Notes under the pieces: generated by a model
What the model saw: the letters and a program-made list of their open reading frames with translations, nothing else
Database searches by the model: none
What the model was told of the DNA's origin: nothing
Position numbers and translations under genes: made by a program
Part shown: piece after piece, positions 33,088 through 41,133 of the stretch
Position numbering within the stretch: the stretch's first letter is position 1
How the letters are laid out: each line of letters opens with the position of its first letter
Origin: Mucilaginibacter endophyticus
Lineage (GTDB): Bacteria > Bacteroidota > Bacteroidia > Sphingobacteriales > Sphingobacteriaceae
Direction of reading: 5' to 3'
Length of the DNA: 64,000 bases
Assembly: GCF_003351025.1 (NCBI RefSeq)
Contig: NZ_QPCG01000003.1
Span: 574,355 to 638,354, forward strand

Positions 33088-34668
33088 TTACTTCTTTTTC
33101 AACGCTTCCGTTATACCCTTCTCTACCAGCGGCCCCATTATCCGGTAACCTTCTAACGTAGGGTGCACACCATCGGCAGCAAGGTTTTTCGGCAAACCTT
33201 TACGTTCGTCGGCCATGGCGCTGTGGTAATCTACATAAACCATTTTCTGGGCATCAGCAAAGGTTTTAAGCATGGTATTAAGCTGGATAACTTTCTGAGC
33301 AGGCTCCATACCCGGACGCCATGGGAAAGCATAAGCAGGCAATACCGAACATATTACAACTTTAATATTGGCGGCTTTTGCCAGCAAGGCCATGGATTGA
33401 ATATTGCCAAAAACGTCTTCAATAGCTATTGGCCCGTTGTTTTGAGCAATATCATTAATCCCCGCCAATATCACTACCGCGCCAGGTTTCAGATCAATTA
33501 CATCCTCACGGAAACGCACCAGCATTTGAGTAGTGGTTTGCCCGCTGATGCCACGGTTATAATAGGGCTTACCATTCCAAAACGTCGAGTCCCTGTTGAG
33601 CCAGAAATCGGTAATGGAATCGCCCATGTAAACTACACTTTTAGGGTTAGGGGCCAATGCCTTTATTTTATCATTATCAGCCTTGTAACGGCCCATATTT
33701 GCCCAGTCTTTATGAAAAGCGTCTTCCCATTGCTTATGGTAGGCTTCCCATTGCTCGTTCCTTTCTTTTACCGATTTTATTTTAGGGTCAACCGGTTTTA
33801 GCAAGCCGTTTAGTTCCAGCCAGTCGCTAAAGCGTTCTATCCAATTGTCGGTAGGCAGGTTTTGTTTACGCATGCCAAAACCGTGACCGCCTTTTTGGTA
33901 CATGTGCAATTCGGCACTATGTTTTGATGCCTGCCACTTGCTGTACAGCTCAACACTGTGTGGCGCAAGACCAAGTTGATCGTCGGTAGCAGCGGCAATA
34001 AACATCGGCGGCGCGTCGTCAGGGATCTTTGAAAGCAATTCGGGCGGCACGTAGGCATAAATGGGCGCATCAAAATCGGGTTTATTGGAGGCTGTATAAT
34101 TAAATGCGGCTGCACCAGCCAGCGTACCACCTGCCGAAAAGCCCATGATCCCGATGCGTTGCGGCGAAACATGATATTCTGCAGCATGTTCCCGCACATA
34201 GGCAATCGCCGTACGCGCATCGGCTACAGCCAGAGGGATAATTGGTGCTACCTGTTTCGGGAAATCTTTCTGGCTCATCTTGGCCATCAGTTCTTTTACC
34301 GGGTCGTTGGTTAAACTGTGCGCCAGCCGGTATTTGAGTACAAAACAAGCTACACCTTGCTTGTTGAGCCATTTGGCAACATCATACCCTTCGCTATTGA
34401 TAGAAAGGGTATGAAAACCACCGCCCGGACAAATAACCACGGCGGTACCGGTGGCAATAGTTGAATCGGGCAGGAAAACGCTTAACGACGGATGGGTAAC
34501 ATTGTAAACTACTTTGGTGTTAAAAGCATTGTTTTCGCTTTCGGCTTCGTTCCAGTTCCAACTTTCGGATCCGGGGGCAGCGCCGGGATACAACGGGATA
34601 ACTTTTTGCTGGGCTTGCGCACCAAGACACGCTAACAGGAGTAAGGAGCCTATCAGTTTTAATTTCAT
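33088..34668 (-). CDS. Fused alpha/beta-hydrolase + SGNH esterase
   Basis: 526 residues, exported (LLLLACLGAQAQ-QK). Residues 35-285 are an alpha/beta hydrolase of the acyl-esterase type: VICPGGGFH oxyanion loop, IGIMGFSAGGT nucleophile elbow, DDQLGL and GGHGFGM with the catalytic Asp and His. Residues 330-526 are a SGNH/GDSL esterase: SVVYMGDSITDFW (block I), YNRGISGQT (II), ILAGINDIAQN (III), DGVHPT (V). Both active sites look complete. A linker rich in W and K (EQWEAYHKQWEDAFHKDW) joins them. Presumably removes acyl groups from two positions of plant polysaccharide. Converges on the GH2 gene. Confidence 0.92.
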   Translation of the reverse strand: MKLKLIGSLLLLACLGAQAQQKVIPLYPGAAPGSESWNWNEAESENNAFNTKVVYNVTHPSLSVFLPDSTIATGTAVVICPGGGFHTLSINSEGYDVAKWLNKQGVACFVLKYRLAHSLTNDPVKELMAKMSQKDFPKQVAPIIPLAVADARTAIAYVREHAAEYHVSPQRIGIMGFSAGGTLAGAAAFNYTASNKPDFDAPIYAYVPPELLSKIPDDAPPMFIAAATDDQLGLAPHSVELYSKWQASKHSAELHMYQKGGHGFGMRKQNLPTDNWIERFSDWLELNGLLKPVDPKIKSVKERNEQWEAYHKQWEDAFHKDWANMGRYKADNDKIKALAPNPKSVVYMGDSITDFWLNRDSTFWNGKPYYNRGISGQTTTQMLVRFREDVIDLKPGAVVILAGINDIAQNNGPIAIEDVFGNIQSMALLAKAANIKVVICSVLPAYAFPWRPGMEPAQKVIQLNTMLKTFADAQKMVYVDYHSAMADERKGLPKNLAADGVHPTLEGYRIMGPLVEKGITEALKKK

Positions 34669-34854
34669 GGGAGGTTTAATTCAGGTTAATGTTGATGTAC
34701 AAAAATAACAGCATAAAGCTAATAAGCAAGATGCCGAAACGTTTTAGCAAATATAAATTCCATATTAGTCACCGTATCTGTAACCTTGCTGTAAAATATC
34801 TGTTATAAGGTTTAGTGACAGATATTTTCGCTATCTTAAACACTCCTGATTTAT

Positions 34855-35322
34855 ATGACTGCGGCGTTTATCCATATCAAAAATCTACTTCGGATTTTTC
34901 CGCTGATAATTTTGCTTGGAGCATGCGCCAAACAAAAAAAAATCTTTCAAAGCGATTGTAATATCTCCAAAGATTATAAGAAGGTTTCTTTCACCGAATT
35001 GGTCAATCACATTGAAAAATATGACAAGCAATATGTTGAGGTGAGCGGCAAGTACAAGGAAGGAAATGAGCAATCGGCACTTTTTAACGACAGTCTTTTT
35101 TCAAGTCATAACCTGGAGAATGCGTTATGGATTGATTTCAGCCAGGATTGTCCGCTTTATCTTCCCGGTACACATATCGGTTTATTTACCTATAACGATG
35201 GTCAGTTTACCCAAATGAATAAACGTAAGGTAACCATTCGTGGCGTAGTTGATGCGGGAGACAAAGGCCATTTAAAACAATATAAGGGCACTATTGACAG
35301 GGTGAGCTTTATTGAGTTATAA
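34855..35322 (+). CDS. Putative lipoprotein, unknown
   Basis: 155 residues with a lipoprotein leader (LLRIFPLIILLGAC, acylated Cys near 24). The mature part has FTELVNHIEKYDKQYVEVSGKYKEGNEQSALF, then ALWIDFSQDCPLYLPG and RKVTIRGVVDAGDKGHLKQYKGTIDRV, an OB-fold-like beta pattern often found in small exported proteins. No family recognised. The tail overlaps a possible longer form of the downstream DUF3072 gene; I use the internal ATG there so the two do not overlap. Confidence 0.65.
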   Translation: MTAAFIHIKNLLRIFPLIILLGACAKQKKIFQSDCNISKDYKKVSFTELVNHIEKYDKQYVEVSGKYKEGNEQSALFNDSLFSSHNLENALWIDFSQDCPLYLPGTHIGLFTYNDGQFTQMNKRKVTIRGVVDAGDKGHLKQYKGTIDRVSFIEL

Positions 35323-35386
35323 ACTCCTACAGACATTCAATAAAACAATGCGATACCGCGGCGGTTGTTATTATAAAACAATAGTT

Positions 35387-35665
35387 ATGACTGTTAATCC
35401 TAATGATATCCCTGATAACGGCTTTTTTGATGAGTCGGATGATGAAGAGATAATCAACCAAAATAAAGCCAAAGGTTCAAATACCATCAAAGATCCCGAT
35501 GAATGGACTACCGGCGATGAGCCCATGACAGGTGCACAACACTCCTATCTCAAAACGTTATCAGATGAAGCCGGCGAAGAATTTGATGAATCACTAACCA
35601 AAGCCGAAGCATCTAAACGGATAGATGATCTTCAGCATAAAACCGGTCGTGGCTTAAACAATTAA
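35387..35665 (+). CDS. DUF3072 family protein
   Basis: 92 residues from the ATG at 35387 (MTVNPNDI); upstream the frame is open to 35312 but reads through the preceding gene. The C-terminal 50 residues have the DUF3072 pattern MTGAQHSYLKTLSDEAGEEFDESLTKAEASKRIDDLQHKTGRG, resembling a small helical SAP-like nucleic-acid domain. The N-terminal half is acidic and probably disordered (FFDESDDEEIINQNKAK). Ends 3 nt before the convergent stop of the first BLUF gene. Confidence 0.8.
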   Translation: MTVNPNDIPDNGFFDESDDEEIINQNKAKGSNTIKDPDEWTTGDEPMTGAQHSYLKTLSDEAGEEFDESLTKAEASKRIDDLQHKTGRGLNN

Positions 35666-35668
35666 TCT

Positions 35669-36091
35669 TTAAAATGATAAGGATAACTTGTTGATTTTCA
35701 CAAAAGTTTTGAGCATCAAAATGGTAGCATGATTGCTATCACCAATAAAGTTTTTGTTTGATGGATTTAAATAGCCTTCTATTAATTCCAGTACATCCGC
35801 ATTTACTGAAGCAAACCCCATTGACCAATTAGGGAAAATCCTTTCTTCAACACTCCCGGATACCATCAGGATAATATTACGATGGCGGGAGTCAAGCGTA
35901 ATAGCATTATAGATAGCGTAAAGATTTTCCCTTTCACCCTCAAGGGCTTGAATAAAAGTGCCTTCGCTATAAAGGAGCATACCTGTCACATTATGTTCGG
36001 CATTTTTTATCCGTGCTGCCTGTAACAGATCCAACAGTTCTGCATCGCTCATGAATTTTTTAGCGGTGCTGACATAAACAAGGTATTCCAT
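35669..36091 (-). CDS. BLUF blue-light sensor, canonical
   Basis: 140 residues, single FAD-binding BLUF domain with short helical tail. Key residues all present: Tyr6 (MEYLVYVSTA, equivalent to Tyr8 of Slr1694), Asn in EHNVTGMLLY, Gln in GTFIQALEGE, and Trp-Ser-Met in FPNWSMGF. Blue light should rearrange the Tyr-Gln-flavin hydrogen bonds and signal to a partner protein, since no output domain is attached. Immediately downstream of a paralogue in which the tyrosine is replaced. No enzyme gene is adjacent that would be an obvious partner. Confidence 0.93.
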   Translation of the reverse strand: MEYLVYVSTAKKFMSDAELLDLLQAARIKNAEHNVTGMLLYSEGTFIQALEGERENLYAIYNAITLDSRHRNIILMVSGSVEERIFPNWSMGFASVNADVLELIEGYLNPSNKNFIGDSNHATILMLKTFVKINKLSLSF

Positions 36092-36188
36092 GACATTAGG
36101 GTCAATATTACCTCCTCAATATACGAAGAGTTAATACAAAAAAAGCACAAAAATGTTAATGTATCAATCCGGTTTCTAACCTAAACAA

Positions 36189-36629
36189 CTAATTAAACAG
36201 GGTAAAAACGGGTGTCGCCAACCTGTTACTGTCTGCAAAAGTCTTTACCATATTAACCGTGGGGTGATTATTAACATCAGCTGCAAAACTCATCTTTGCC
36301 GGGTTTAAATAACCTTCAACCACTTCAAGCACATCCGCATTTACTGACGCGAAAGACATCGACCATTTTGGAAAAATCCGTTCGTTAAGTATCCCGCTTA
36401 TCATCACAATGATATTACGGTGCCTGAAATCGGCCTGGATGGCGTTATAAACCCTGTGCAGATCGTCCTTTTCACCTTCAAGAACCTGCAAAAAGGTGCC
36501 CTCGCCATAAAGAAGCATTCCGGTAATGTTGTTTTCGGAGTTTTTTGACCTGGCCGATTGCAGCAGGTCCAATAGTTCAGCATCGCTCATTAGCTTTTTA
36601 GCGGTGCTAATAAATACAAGATATTCCAT
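36189..36629 (-). CDS. BLUF paralogue lacking the signalling tyrosine
   Basis: 146 residues, closely similar to its neighbour. The sequence opens MEYLVFISTA: the position of the essential tyrosine is Phe6 (codon TTT). Asn (ENNITGMLLY), Gln (GTFLQVLEGE) and Trp-Ser-Met (FPKWSMSF) are retained, so FAD should still bind. Y-to-F mutants of AppA and Slr1694 lose the normal photocycle. It may be a light-insensitive heterodimer partner, a flavin store or a redox sensor. It is the upstream member; 97 nt separate the two genes. Confidence 0.92.
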   Translation of the reverse strand: MEYLVFISTAKKLMSDAELLDLLQSARSKNSENNITGMLLYGEGTFLQVLEGEKDDLHRVYNAIQADFRHRNIIVMISGILNERIFPKWSMSFASVNADVLEVVEGYLNPAKMSFAADVNNHPTVNMVKTFADSNRLATPVFTLFN

Positions 36630-36701
36630 ATAGAAATAAAATTAGGGGCTATTTTATTTTCATAACTACGAAGAAAAAGGGGCGATGGTTTTGTGCCGAT
36701 G

Positions 36702-37463
36702 TTAAAAAGTCAATTTTAACCCGTCATACGCCAGTTCGATACCCGCAGGCAGTTCTTTGGATACATCTGCATGCTTGCCCAGCCTGTGGCTGATATGTGT
36801 AAAATAGGTTGTTTCAGCACCGATATCATTTGCAAAAGCAATGGCCTCGCTAAGTGTAAAATGCGAGATATGGGTTTCCTTTTGCAGGGCGTTTATCACC
36901 AGCGTTTTTGTGCCCTTTATTTTTTCCCTTTCGGTATCCGGGATAGTTTTGGCATCGGTGAGATAGGTAAAATCTTTAATCCTGAAACCTTTTATAGGGA
37001 GCTTGTAATGAAATACCTCGATAGGGATAAGCTCAACGTTACCTATCATAAACGGATCAAGCGCGATAGTATGCATTTTTACCTGCGGAATACCGGGATA
37101 ACCTGTGCCATCAAAAATGTAAGGAAACTCGCGCGCCAAAGCTTTTTGAACCCGTTCATCCGCGTAAATATCAATTGGTGCGTTTTGCTTATAGTTAAAC
37201 GCCCGGATATCGTCCATCCCGGCAACATGGTCTTTATGTTCGTGGGTAAAAACTATAGCGTCCAGATGCTGTACATTGGCGCGTAGCATTTGGTATCTGA
37301 AATCGGGACCCGAATCAATTGAAATAACCTTGTCTTCGACTTCAATTAAAACAGAGCTGCGCAGGCGTTTATCATGCTTATCCGTAGAGAGGCATACCTC
37401 ACAATTACACGCTATAACAGGTACGCCCTGCGATGTTCCGGTTCCTAAAAATGTTATGGTCAC
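36702..37463 (-). CDS. MBL-fold hydrolase, PhnP-like
   Basis: 253 residues, metallo-beta-lactamase fold with the PhnP/RNase-Z-like N-terminus MTITFLGTGTSQGVPVIACNCEVCLSTDKHDKRLRSSV, two-metal motif FTHEHKDHVAGMDD, DFTYLTDAK and THISHRLG. The CxCxxC-type start binds a structural zinc in PhnP. The enzyme could be a cyclic phosphodiesterase; no phosphonate operon is present so that use is unlikely. Overlaps the end of the 93-residue unknown protein upstream by 4 nt. Confidence 0.85.
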   Translation of the reverse strand: MTITFLGTGTSQGVPVIACNCEVCLSTDKHDKRLRSSVLIEVEDKVISIDSGPDFRYQMLRANVQHLDAIVFTHEHKDHVAGMDDIRAFNYKQNAPIDIYADERVQKALAREFPYIFDGTGYPGIPQVKMHTIALDPFMIGNVELIPIEVFHYKLPIKGFRIKDFTYLTDAKTIPDTEREKIKGTKTLVINALQKETHISHFTLSEAIAFANDIGAETTYFTHISHRLGKHADVSKELPAGIELAYDGLKLTF

Positions 37464-37741
37464 AGCTGCAGTTTTGTTTGTTTAATTTCCTGCAAAAATG
37501 CAATCTGTTTATCATCAAGCAGCTTGTAGTCAACCTCAAGTTCGCGTAACAGTTCTGTTAAAGCAAGGATCTTACTTTCCAGGTTAGAGAAACGGTTCAC
37601 TACGATCATTTTACTGCTGAGCAGCAAACATGCCCCGGTTTTAAAGTTACCTTTTTCATAGCGTACCTTGTAACCTGCCGTTTTTAACAGCATTTCCAGT
37701 TTCTCGAGCGTATGGTTTGTTGCGGGGAGCATTAATTTCAA
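37460..37741 (-). CDS. Conserved-looking small protein, unknown
   Basis: 93 residues: LEKLEMLLKTAGYKVRYEKGNFKTGACLLLSSKMIVVNRFSNLESKILALTELLRELEVDYKLLDDKQIAFLQEI. Alternating helix and strand segments, no leader, no recognised family. Its last codons overlap the PhnP-like gene by 4 nt, so the two are translationally coupled and it probably assists the hydrolase. Confidence 0.7.
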   Translation of the reverse strand: MKLMLPATNHTLEKLEMLLKTAGYKVRYEKGNFKTGACLLLSSKMIVVNRFSNLESKILALTELLRELEVDYKLLDDKQIAFLQEIKQTKLQL

Positions 37742-37849
37742 AAGTAGTAAAAACAGGGGTATTTAAAGTACCCAAATTGGCATTTGCATGTCACATTTGT
37801 TAAATAAATTTCTATTTTTATTTACCTTTTATATCCTAAAACTATCCAA

Positions 37850-38911
37850 ATGAAGAACTTACTGCTCACCACAGCCGGTATTGTTTTTAGCATTGCCGTT
37901 TGCGCCCAGCAAACAAAAACCTATGCCGAAAAGCTTGGCTGGCCCAAAGGCGCCCGTGTAATTATTTTGCATGTTGATGATGCAGGAATGTCGCATGAAT
38001 CAAATGAGGGCGTTGAAAAAGCCATTGGTGAAGGTGTAGCCACATCAACCAGTGTGATGATGCCCTGCCCCTGGGTGCCCGATTTTAAACATTATATGGA
38101 TCAACACCCCGGCATAGATGCCGGCCTGCATTTAACCCTAACTTCCGAATGGCAAAATTACCGCTGGGGACCACTTTCCGGTAAAGCCGCGGTGCCTGGA
38201 CTGGTGGATAAAGAGGGGGCTTTCTGGCCGGGAGTTGCCGCCGTATATTTCCGTGCTACCGCAGATGAAATTGATAACGAAATACGCGCCCAGCTTGACC
38301 GTGCCTTAACCATGGGCTTTACGCCAACACATCTCGACTCGCACATGGGAACACTATTTGCTAAACCCGCTTTCCTCGAAAAATATATAAACCTGGGCAT
38401 CGAAAAAAAAATACCGGTAATGCTGCCGGGCGGCGAAGATGCATTTTACCGTGCTGAAGCTAAAAACGCTATCATTGCCCAGCTCAAAAAAGATGGTAAA
38501 TATACCGAGGGCATGACCATTCCCGAACCGGCAGAACTGGCTAAAGTACGTGAGCTTGGCGAGCTGGCCTGGAAAGGTGGTCTCCCGGTATTGGATGATC
38601 TTGATAATTCAAGCTACGACTGGGTTATGCCCGATATTGACAAGATTACCGATAAGGAGTTACAAAAATGGTACACCGACCATTATATCGAAAACTTCGA
38701 CCGATTTTCACCTGGCTTAACCATGGTGTTGATGCATTGCACCAATCCATCACCCGAATTTAAAAACATCTGCAACGAAGGCCAGAAACGCAAAGGCGAC
38801 CTGCTGGCCATGACTGATCCACGGCTGAAAGCTTACCTGAAACAAAAAGGGTTTATTTTAACTACTTGGAAAGAGGTAATGGAACGGCGGGTTAAGATGG
38901 GAAATGAGTAA
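37850..38911 (+). CDS. YdjC/ChbG-type carbohydrate deacetylase
   Basis: 353 residues with a signal peptide (LLTTAGIVFSIAVCAQ). Family metal motif HVDDAGMSHESNEGVEKAI at about residue 42, GIDAGLHLTLTSEW, and PTHLDSHMGTLFAKP. YdjC enzymes remove acetyl groups from acetylated sugars (chitooligosaccharides in ChbG). Export here implies an extracytoplasmic substrate. A possible promoter is TTG 37798-37800 with TACCTTTT at 37824-37831. The DUF4265 gene follows by 9 nt. Confidence 0.88.
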   Translation: MKNLLLTTAGIVFSIAVCAQQTKTYAEKLGWPKGARVIILHVDDAGMSHESNEGVEKAIGEGVATSTSVMMPCPWVPDFKHYMDQHPGIDAGLHLTLTSEWQNYRWGPLSGKAAVPGLVDKEGAFWPGVAAVYFRATADEIDNEIRAQLDRALTMGFTPTHLDSHMGTLFAKPAFLEKYINLGIEKKIPVMLPGGEDAFYRAEAKNAIIAQLKKDGKYTEGMTIPEPAELAKVRELGELAWKGGLPVLDDLDNSSYDWVMPDIDKITDKELQKWYTDHYIENFDRFSPGLTMVLMHCTNPSPEFKNICNEGQKRKGDLLAMTDPRLKAYLKQKGFILTTWKEVMERRVKMGNE

Positions 38912-38920
38912 GTTTGTTTT

Positions 38921-39382
38921 ATGAGTGATGATAAATACGTTAAAGTACTATTCAGGGTTTATAGCGATATATTAGAAGAGATTACTGTAGAAACCATGTG
39001 GACTAAAGTAATTGACGAGGTTCAAGGACTCTACGAGTTAAATAACATTCCTTTTTATATACCCATTACAGCATCGGGCGATATCATATTTGCTGAGTTT
39101 GATGAAGATGAAAAAATGCTCACTTACCGTGAAACCCGGGAGTATTCGGGCAATTCAACTATCCACGTAATTTTGATGGATGATACCGCAGAGCTCAAAA
39201 ACATTGGTAAACCATTTGAAGAACTGGGATGTAACTGGGAAGGGATGGGCAATAAATATTTTGCCATAGACGTCCCCGTTTCGGTCAATTACGTTTTAGT
39301 CAAAGCCCGCTTAGAAGAATTAAAACAGCAGGATATTATAGGTTATGCTGAATCATGTTTATCAGAAGAGCATCAATATTAA
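38921..39382 (+). CDS. DUF4265 family protein
   Basis: 153 residues: VKVLFRVYSDILEEITVETMWTKVIDE, YELNNIPFYIPITASGDIIFAEFDEDEKML, the family's pattern of a W followed by an N-x-P-F-Y and a G-D-x-I motif. Cytoplasmic; often found in anti-phage or immunity contexts but no such genes are adjacent here. Nine nt after the YdjC gene, but exported and cytoplasmic partners may simply share a transcript. Confidence 0.8.
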   Translation: MSDDKYVKVLFRVYSDILEEITVETMWTKVIDEVQGLYELNNIPFYIPITASGDIIFAEFDEDEKMLTYRETREYSGNSTIHVILMDDTAELKNIGKPFEELGCNWEGMGNKYFAIDVPVSVNYVLVKARLEELKQQDIIGYAESCLSEEHQY

Positions 39383-39392
39383 CTATCTGAAA

Positions 39393-39436
39393 TTACTCAA
39401 TACACTGAGTTATTTTACTCAATGTATTGAGTAAAA
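39393..39436. promoter_or_regulatory. Tandem palindromes with 22-bp period
   Basis: TTACTCAATACACTGAGTTA (39393-39412) and TTACTCAATGTATTGAGTAA (39415-39434, with outer TT/AA pairs) share 16 of 20 bases and repeat every 22 bp, close to two helical turns. Each is an imperfect or perfect inverted repeat. They lie between the DUF4265 gene and the P-loop gene (ATG 39542). The second could also act as a hairpin. Confidence 0.55.
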
Positions 39437-39541
39437 TAATAACCCAACTATAATCAATTGATTTATAGCTTATTTTCAATCTACTCCACATCACATCTTT
39501 GGCGGAATTTTAGTTACTTGCCGAACATTCTATCTGCTTTT

Positions 39542-40075
39542 ATGCACATCAACATCTTTGGAGCATCAGGCTCAGGAGTAACTACGCTTGGTAATGCTTT
39601 GAGCGAAAAACTCAGCTACCCTTATTTCGATAGTGACCACTATTTCTGGTTCCCTTCCAATCCTCCTTTTACTAACCGGCGACCGCCCGAAGAGAGAAAC
39701 GCCATGATCAACAATCAAATGGCCGATGACAAAAACTGGATCCTCGGCGGCTCGGTTATCAACTGGAACAATAATTGGCAATTTGACCTGTCGGTATTCT
39801 TATATATCCCGCCTGCCATCAGGATCCGGCGTTTGCAGGAAAGGGAGTTTGAACGCTACGGCGATATCATCCATACCGACAGAGAGCGGAACAGGCTCTA
39901 TAATGAATTTATTGAATGGGCACGAGGCTATGATGAACTTATCACCAACAATCGCAGCCTGCATTCGCACAAAAACTGGATGAAGAACTTAAAAACGCCC
40001 TTGTTGGTTATTGAAGGTGACACTACTGTGGAGGAAAGAGTTGAAGCTGTGTTAGGGAAGTTAAAGGCAATTTAA
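39542..40075 (+). CDS. P-loop nucleotide kinase-like protein with non-Lys Walker A
   Basis: 177 residues from ATG 39542 (MHINIFGASGSGVTTLG); upstream the frame is open to 39458 but has poor coding character. The Walker A motif reads GASGSGVTT: the lysine is Val. The rest is kinase-like: DSDHYFWFPSNPPFTNRRPPEERN, WILGGSVINW, LSVFLYIPPAIRIRRLQEREFERYGD, and LVIEGDTTVEERVEAVL. It belongs to a subgroup of adenylate-kinase/shikimate-kinase-like proteins where I recall T or V at this position, so the change may be family-wide. Substrate unknown. Confidence 0.8.
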   Translation: MHINIFGASGSGVTTLGNALSEKLSYPYFDSDHYFWFPSNPPFTNRRPPEERNAMINNQMADDKNWILGGSVINWNNNWQFDLSVFLYIPPAIRIRRLQEREFERYGDIIHTDRERNRLYNEFIEWARGYDELITNNRSLHSHKNWMKNLKTPLLVIEGDTTVEERVEAVLGKLKAI

Positions 40076-40127
40076 AACAGCTACCGCCTTAGCACCCCAA
40101 TAGGCCGTTATTGGCGTTATCTCCAAA

Positions 40128-40268
40128 ATTGTCATTTCGAATGAGCAGAGGGCAGGGATCGTGCGTCGGGGCGAAAGAGAAATCTTATACGCCACGCAAA
40201 TTCAGCCCGAATAGTTCGCTCAGCATCTTGTATAAGATTTCTCCTCGTTCCTCGTTCGAAATGACAAT
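40128..40268. repeat. Palindromic repeat, family B copy 2
   Basis: Begins ATTGTCATTTCGAATGAG and ends GTTCGAAATGACAAT. Shares GGGGCGAAAGAGAAATCTTA with copy 1 at 13501-13630. Between the P-loop gene and lolA. Confidence 0.8.
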
Positions 40269-40321
40269 TTTTCAATTTATAGCCAGGAGACGAGCGGCGG
40301 CGAAAAATTAAAAGAAACAAA

Positions 40322-40348
40322 AAAGGGGAAGGTTTTACCTTCCCCTTT
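40322..40348 (-). terminator. Terminator of the lolA-like gene
   Basis: AAAGGGGAAGGT (40322-40333) pairs with ACCTTCCCCTTT (40337-40348), loop TTT. On the minus strand the hairpin is followed by a T-run (TTTTTTGTTTC), 38 nt after the LolA stop. Confidence 0.88.
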
Positions 40349-40386
40349 GAAATATCTCACGTCTCAAATCTCACATCTAAGCAAAC

Positions 40387-41064
40387 TTACCTCAAGTCCA
40401 CAAGTTCAACACCAGGGTGACCTTTGGCATCCCATGCAAAAGTTGCATCGGCTGCAGGTACATTTGGGGTAAAGGTGCGCACGGTATAAGTATACCTGTT
40501 TCCGTTCTTATCGAACAGTAAAGCACTGTAAATTTGTTTTTTTACCTTATCGATAGTAAGCTTCACTTTGTAAATAGCTTTTTTATCATCTTCCGGAGTA
40601 AGCTCAATAGTTTGATAGGTTTTACCTGCTATCTTCTGTTCGCCGGTGTACAGGTATTTGAAACCTTTTTCATACATGGTAAAAATCTGGGCCGGATTGC
40701 TTAGTCCGTCGCCGTTTTTATCGGCGTCGCTTACCTGTACTTCTTTATCTTTTTTCAGGTATGTCCACTGGCTTTTGCCATCGCTTAGTATTTCCTTATC
40801 AACTTCGGGTTTTGCTGCCGAGTTATACAGCGTAACCCTGTATTTTCCGGATTTTGCTTTTGATACCAATGTACCAGTTTGTGTTTCTTTGATGTTGGCT
40901 TGCTGGTTATTGAGGCTCAGGGTAAAATCAGTTTTTATAACATCGTATGAACGATACTTTTGACTAACCTCACCTAAAATCGCTTTTGCCTGGCTGTCTT
41001 TTTGCGCAAAAGCCGTGCTGTATGTACTTATTGCTAAAATGGTATATGCTATGATCTTTTTCAT
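40387..41064 (-). CDS. lolA: LolA-like periplasmic lipoprotein carrier
   Basis: 225 residues with a signal peptide (AYTILAISTYSTAFAQ). The mature protein has the LolA half-barrel: KTDFTLSLNNQQANIKETQTGTLVSKAKSGKYRVTLYN, EILSDGKSQWTYLKKDKEVQVSDAD, YTGEQKIAGKTYQTIELTPEDDKKAIYKVKLTIDK. It shuttles lipoproteins across the periplasm, or as a paralogue binds another lipid. Co-oriented with and 69 nt downstream of ftsK, an arrangement also found in E. coli. Confidence 0.88.
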   Translation of the reverse strand: MKKIIAYTILAISTYSTAFAQKDSQAKAILGEVSQKYRSYDVIKTDFTLSLNNQQANIKETQTGTLVSKAKSGKYRVTLYNSAAKPEVDKEILSDGKSQWTYLKKDKEVQVSDADKNGDGLSNPAQIFTMYEKGFKYLYTGEQKIAGKTYQTIELTPEDDKKAIYKVKLTIDKVKKQIYSALLFDKNGNRYTYTVRTFTPNVPAADATFAWDAKGHPGVELVDLR

Positions 41065-41133
41065 TAAGTTTTATTCAACAACAACTATAATCATTAATAG
41101 TTATTGGATTAGAGTAATTAAATTTTGCTTGGT

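Noticed and set aside
38921..39382. DUF4265 gene as part of a defence island
   Set aside because: Neighbours are a deacetylase and a kinase-like gene; no other defence genes in the region.
40111..40311. Open frames on both strands over the family B copy 2
   Set aside because: Derived from the palindrome; the same amino-acid words would be encoded at unrelated places.
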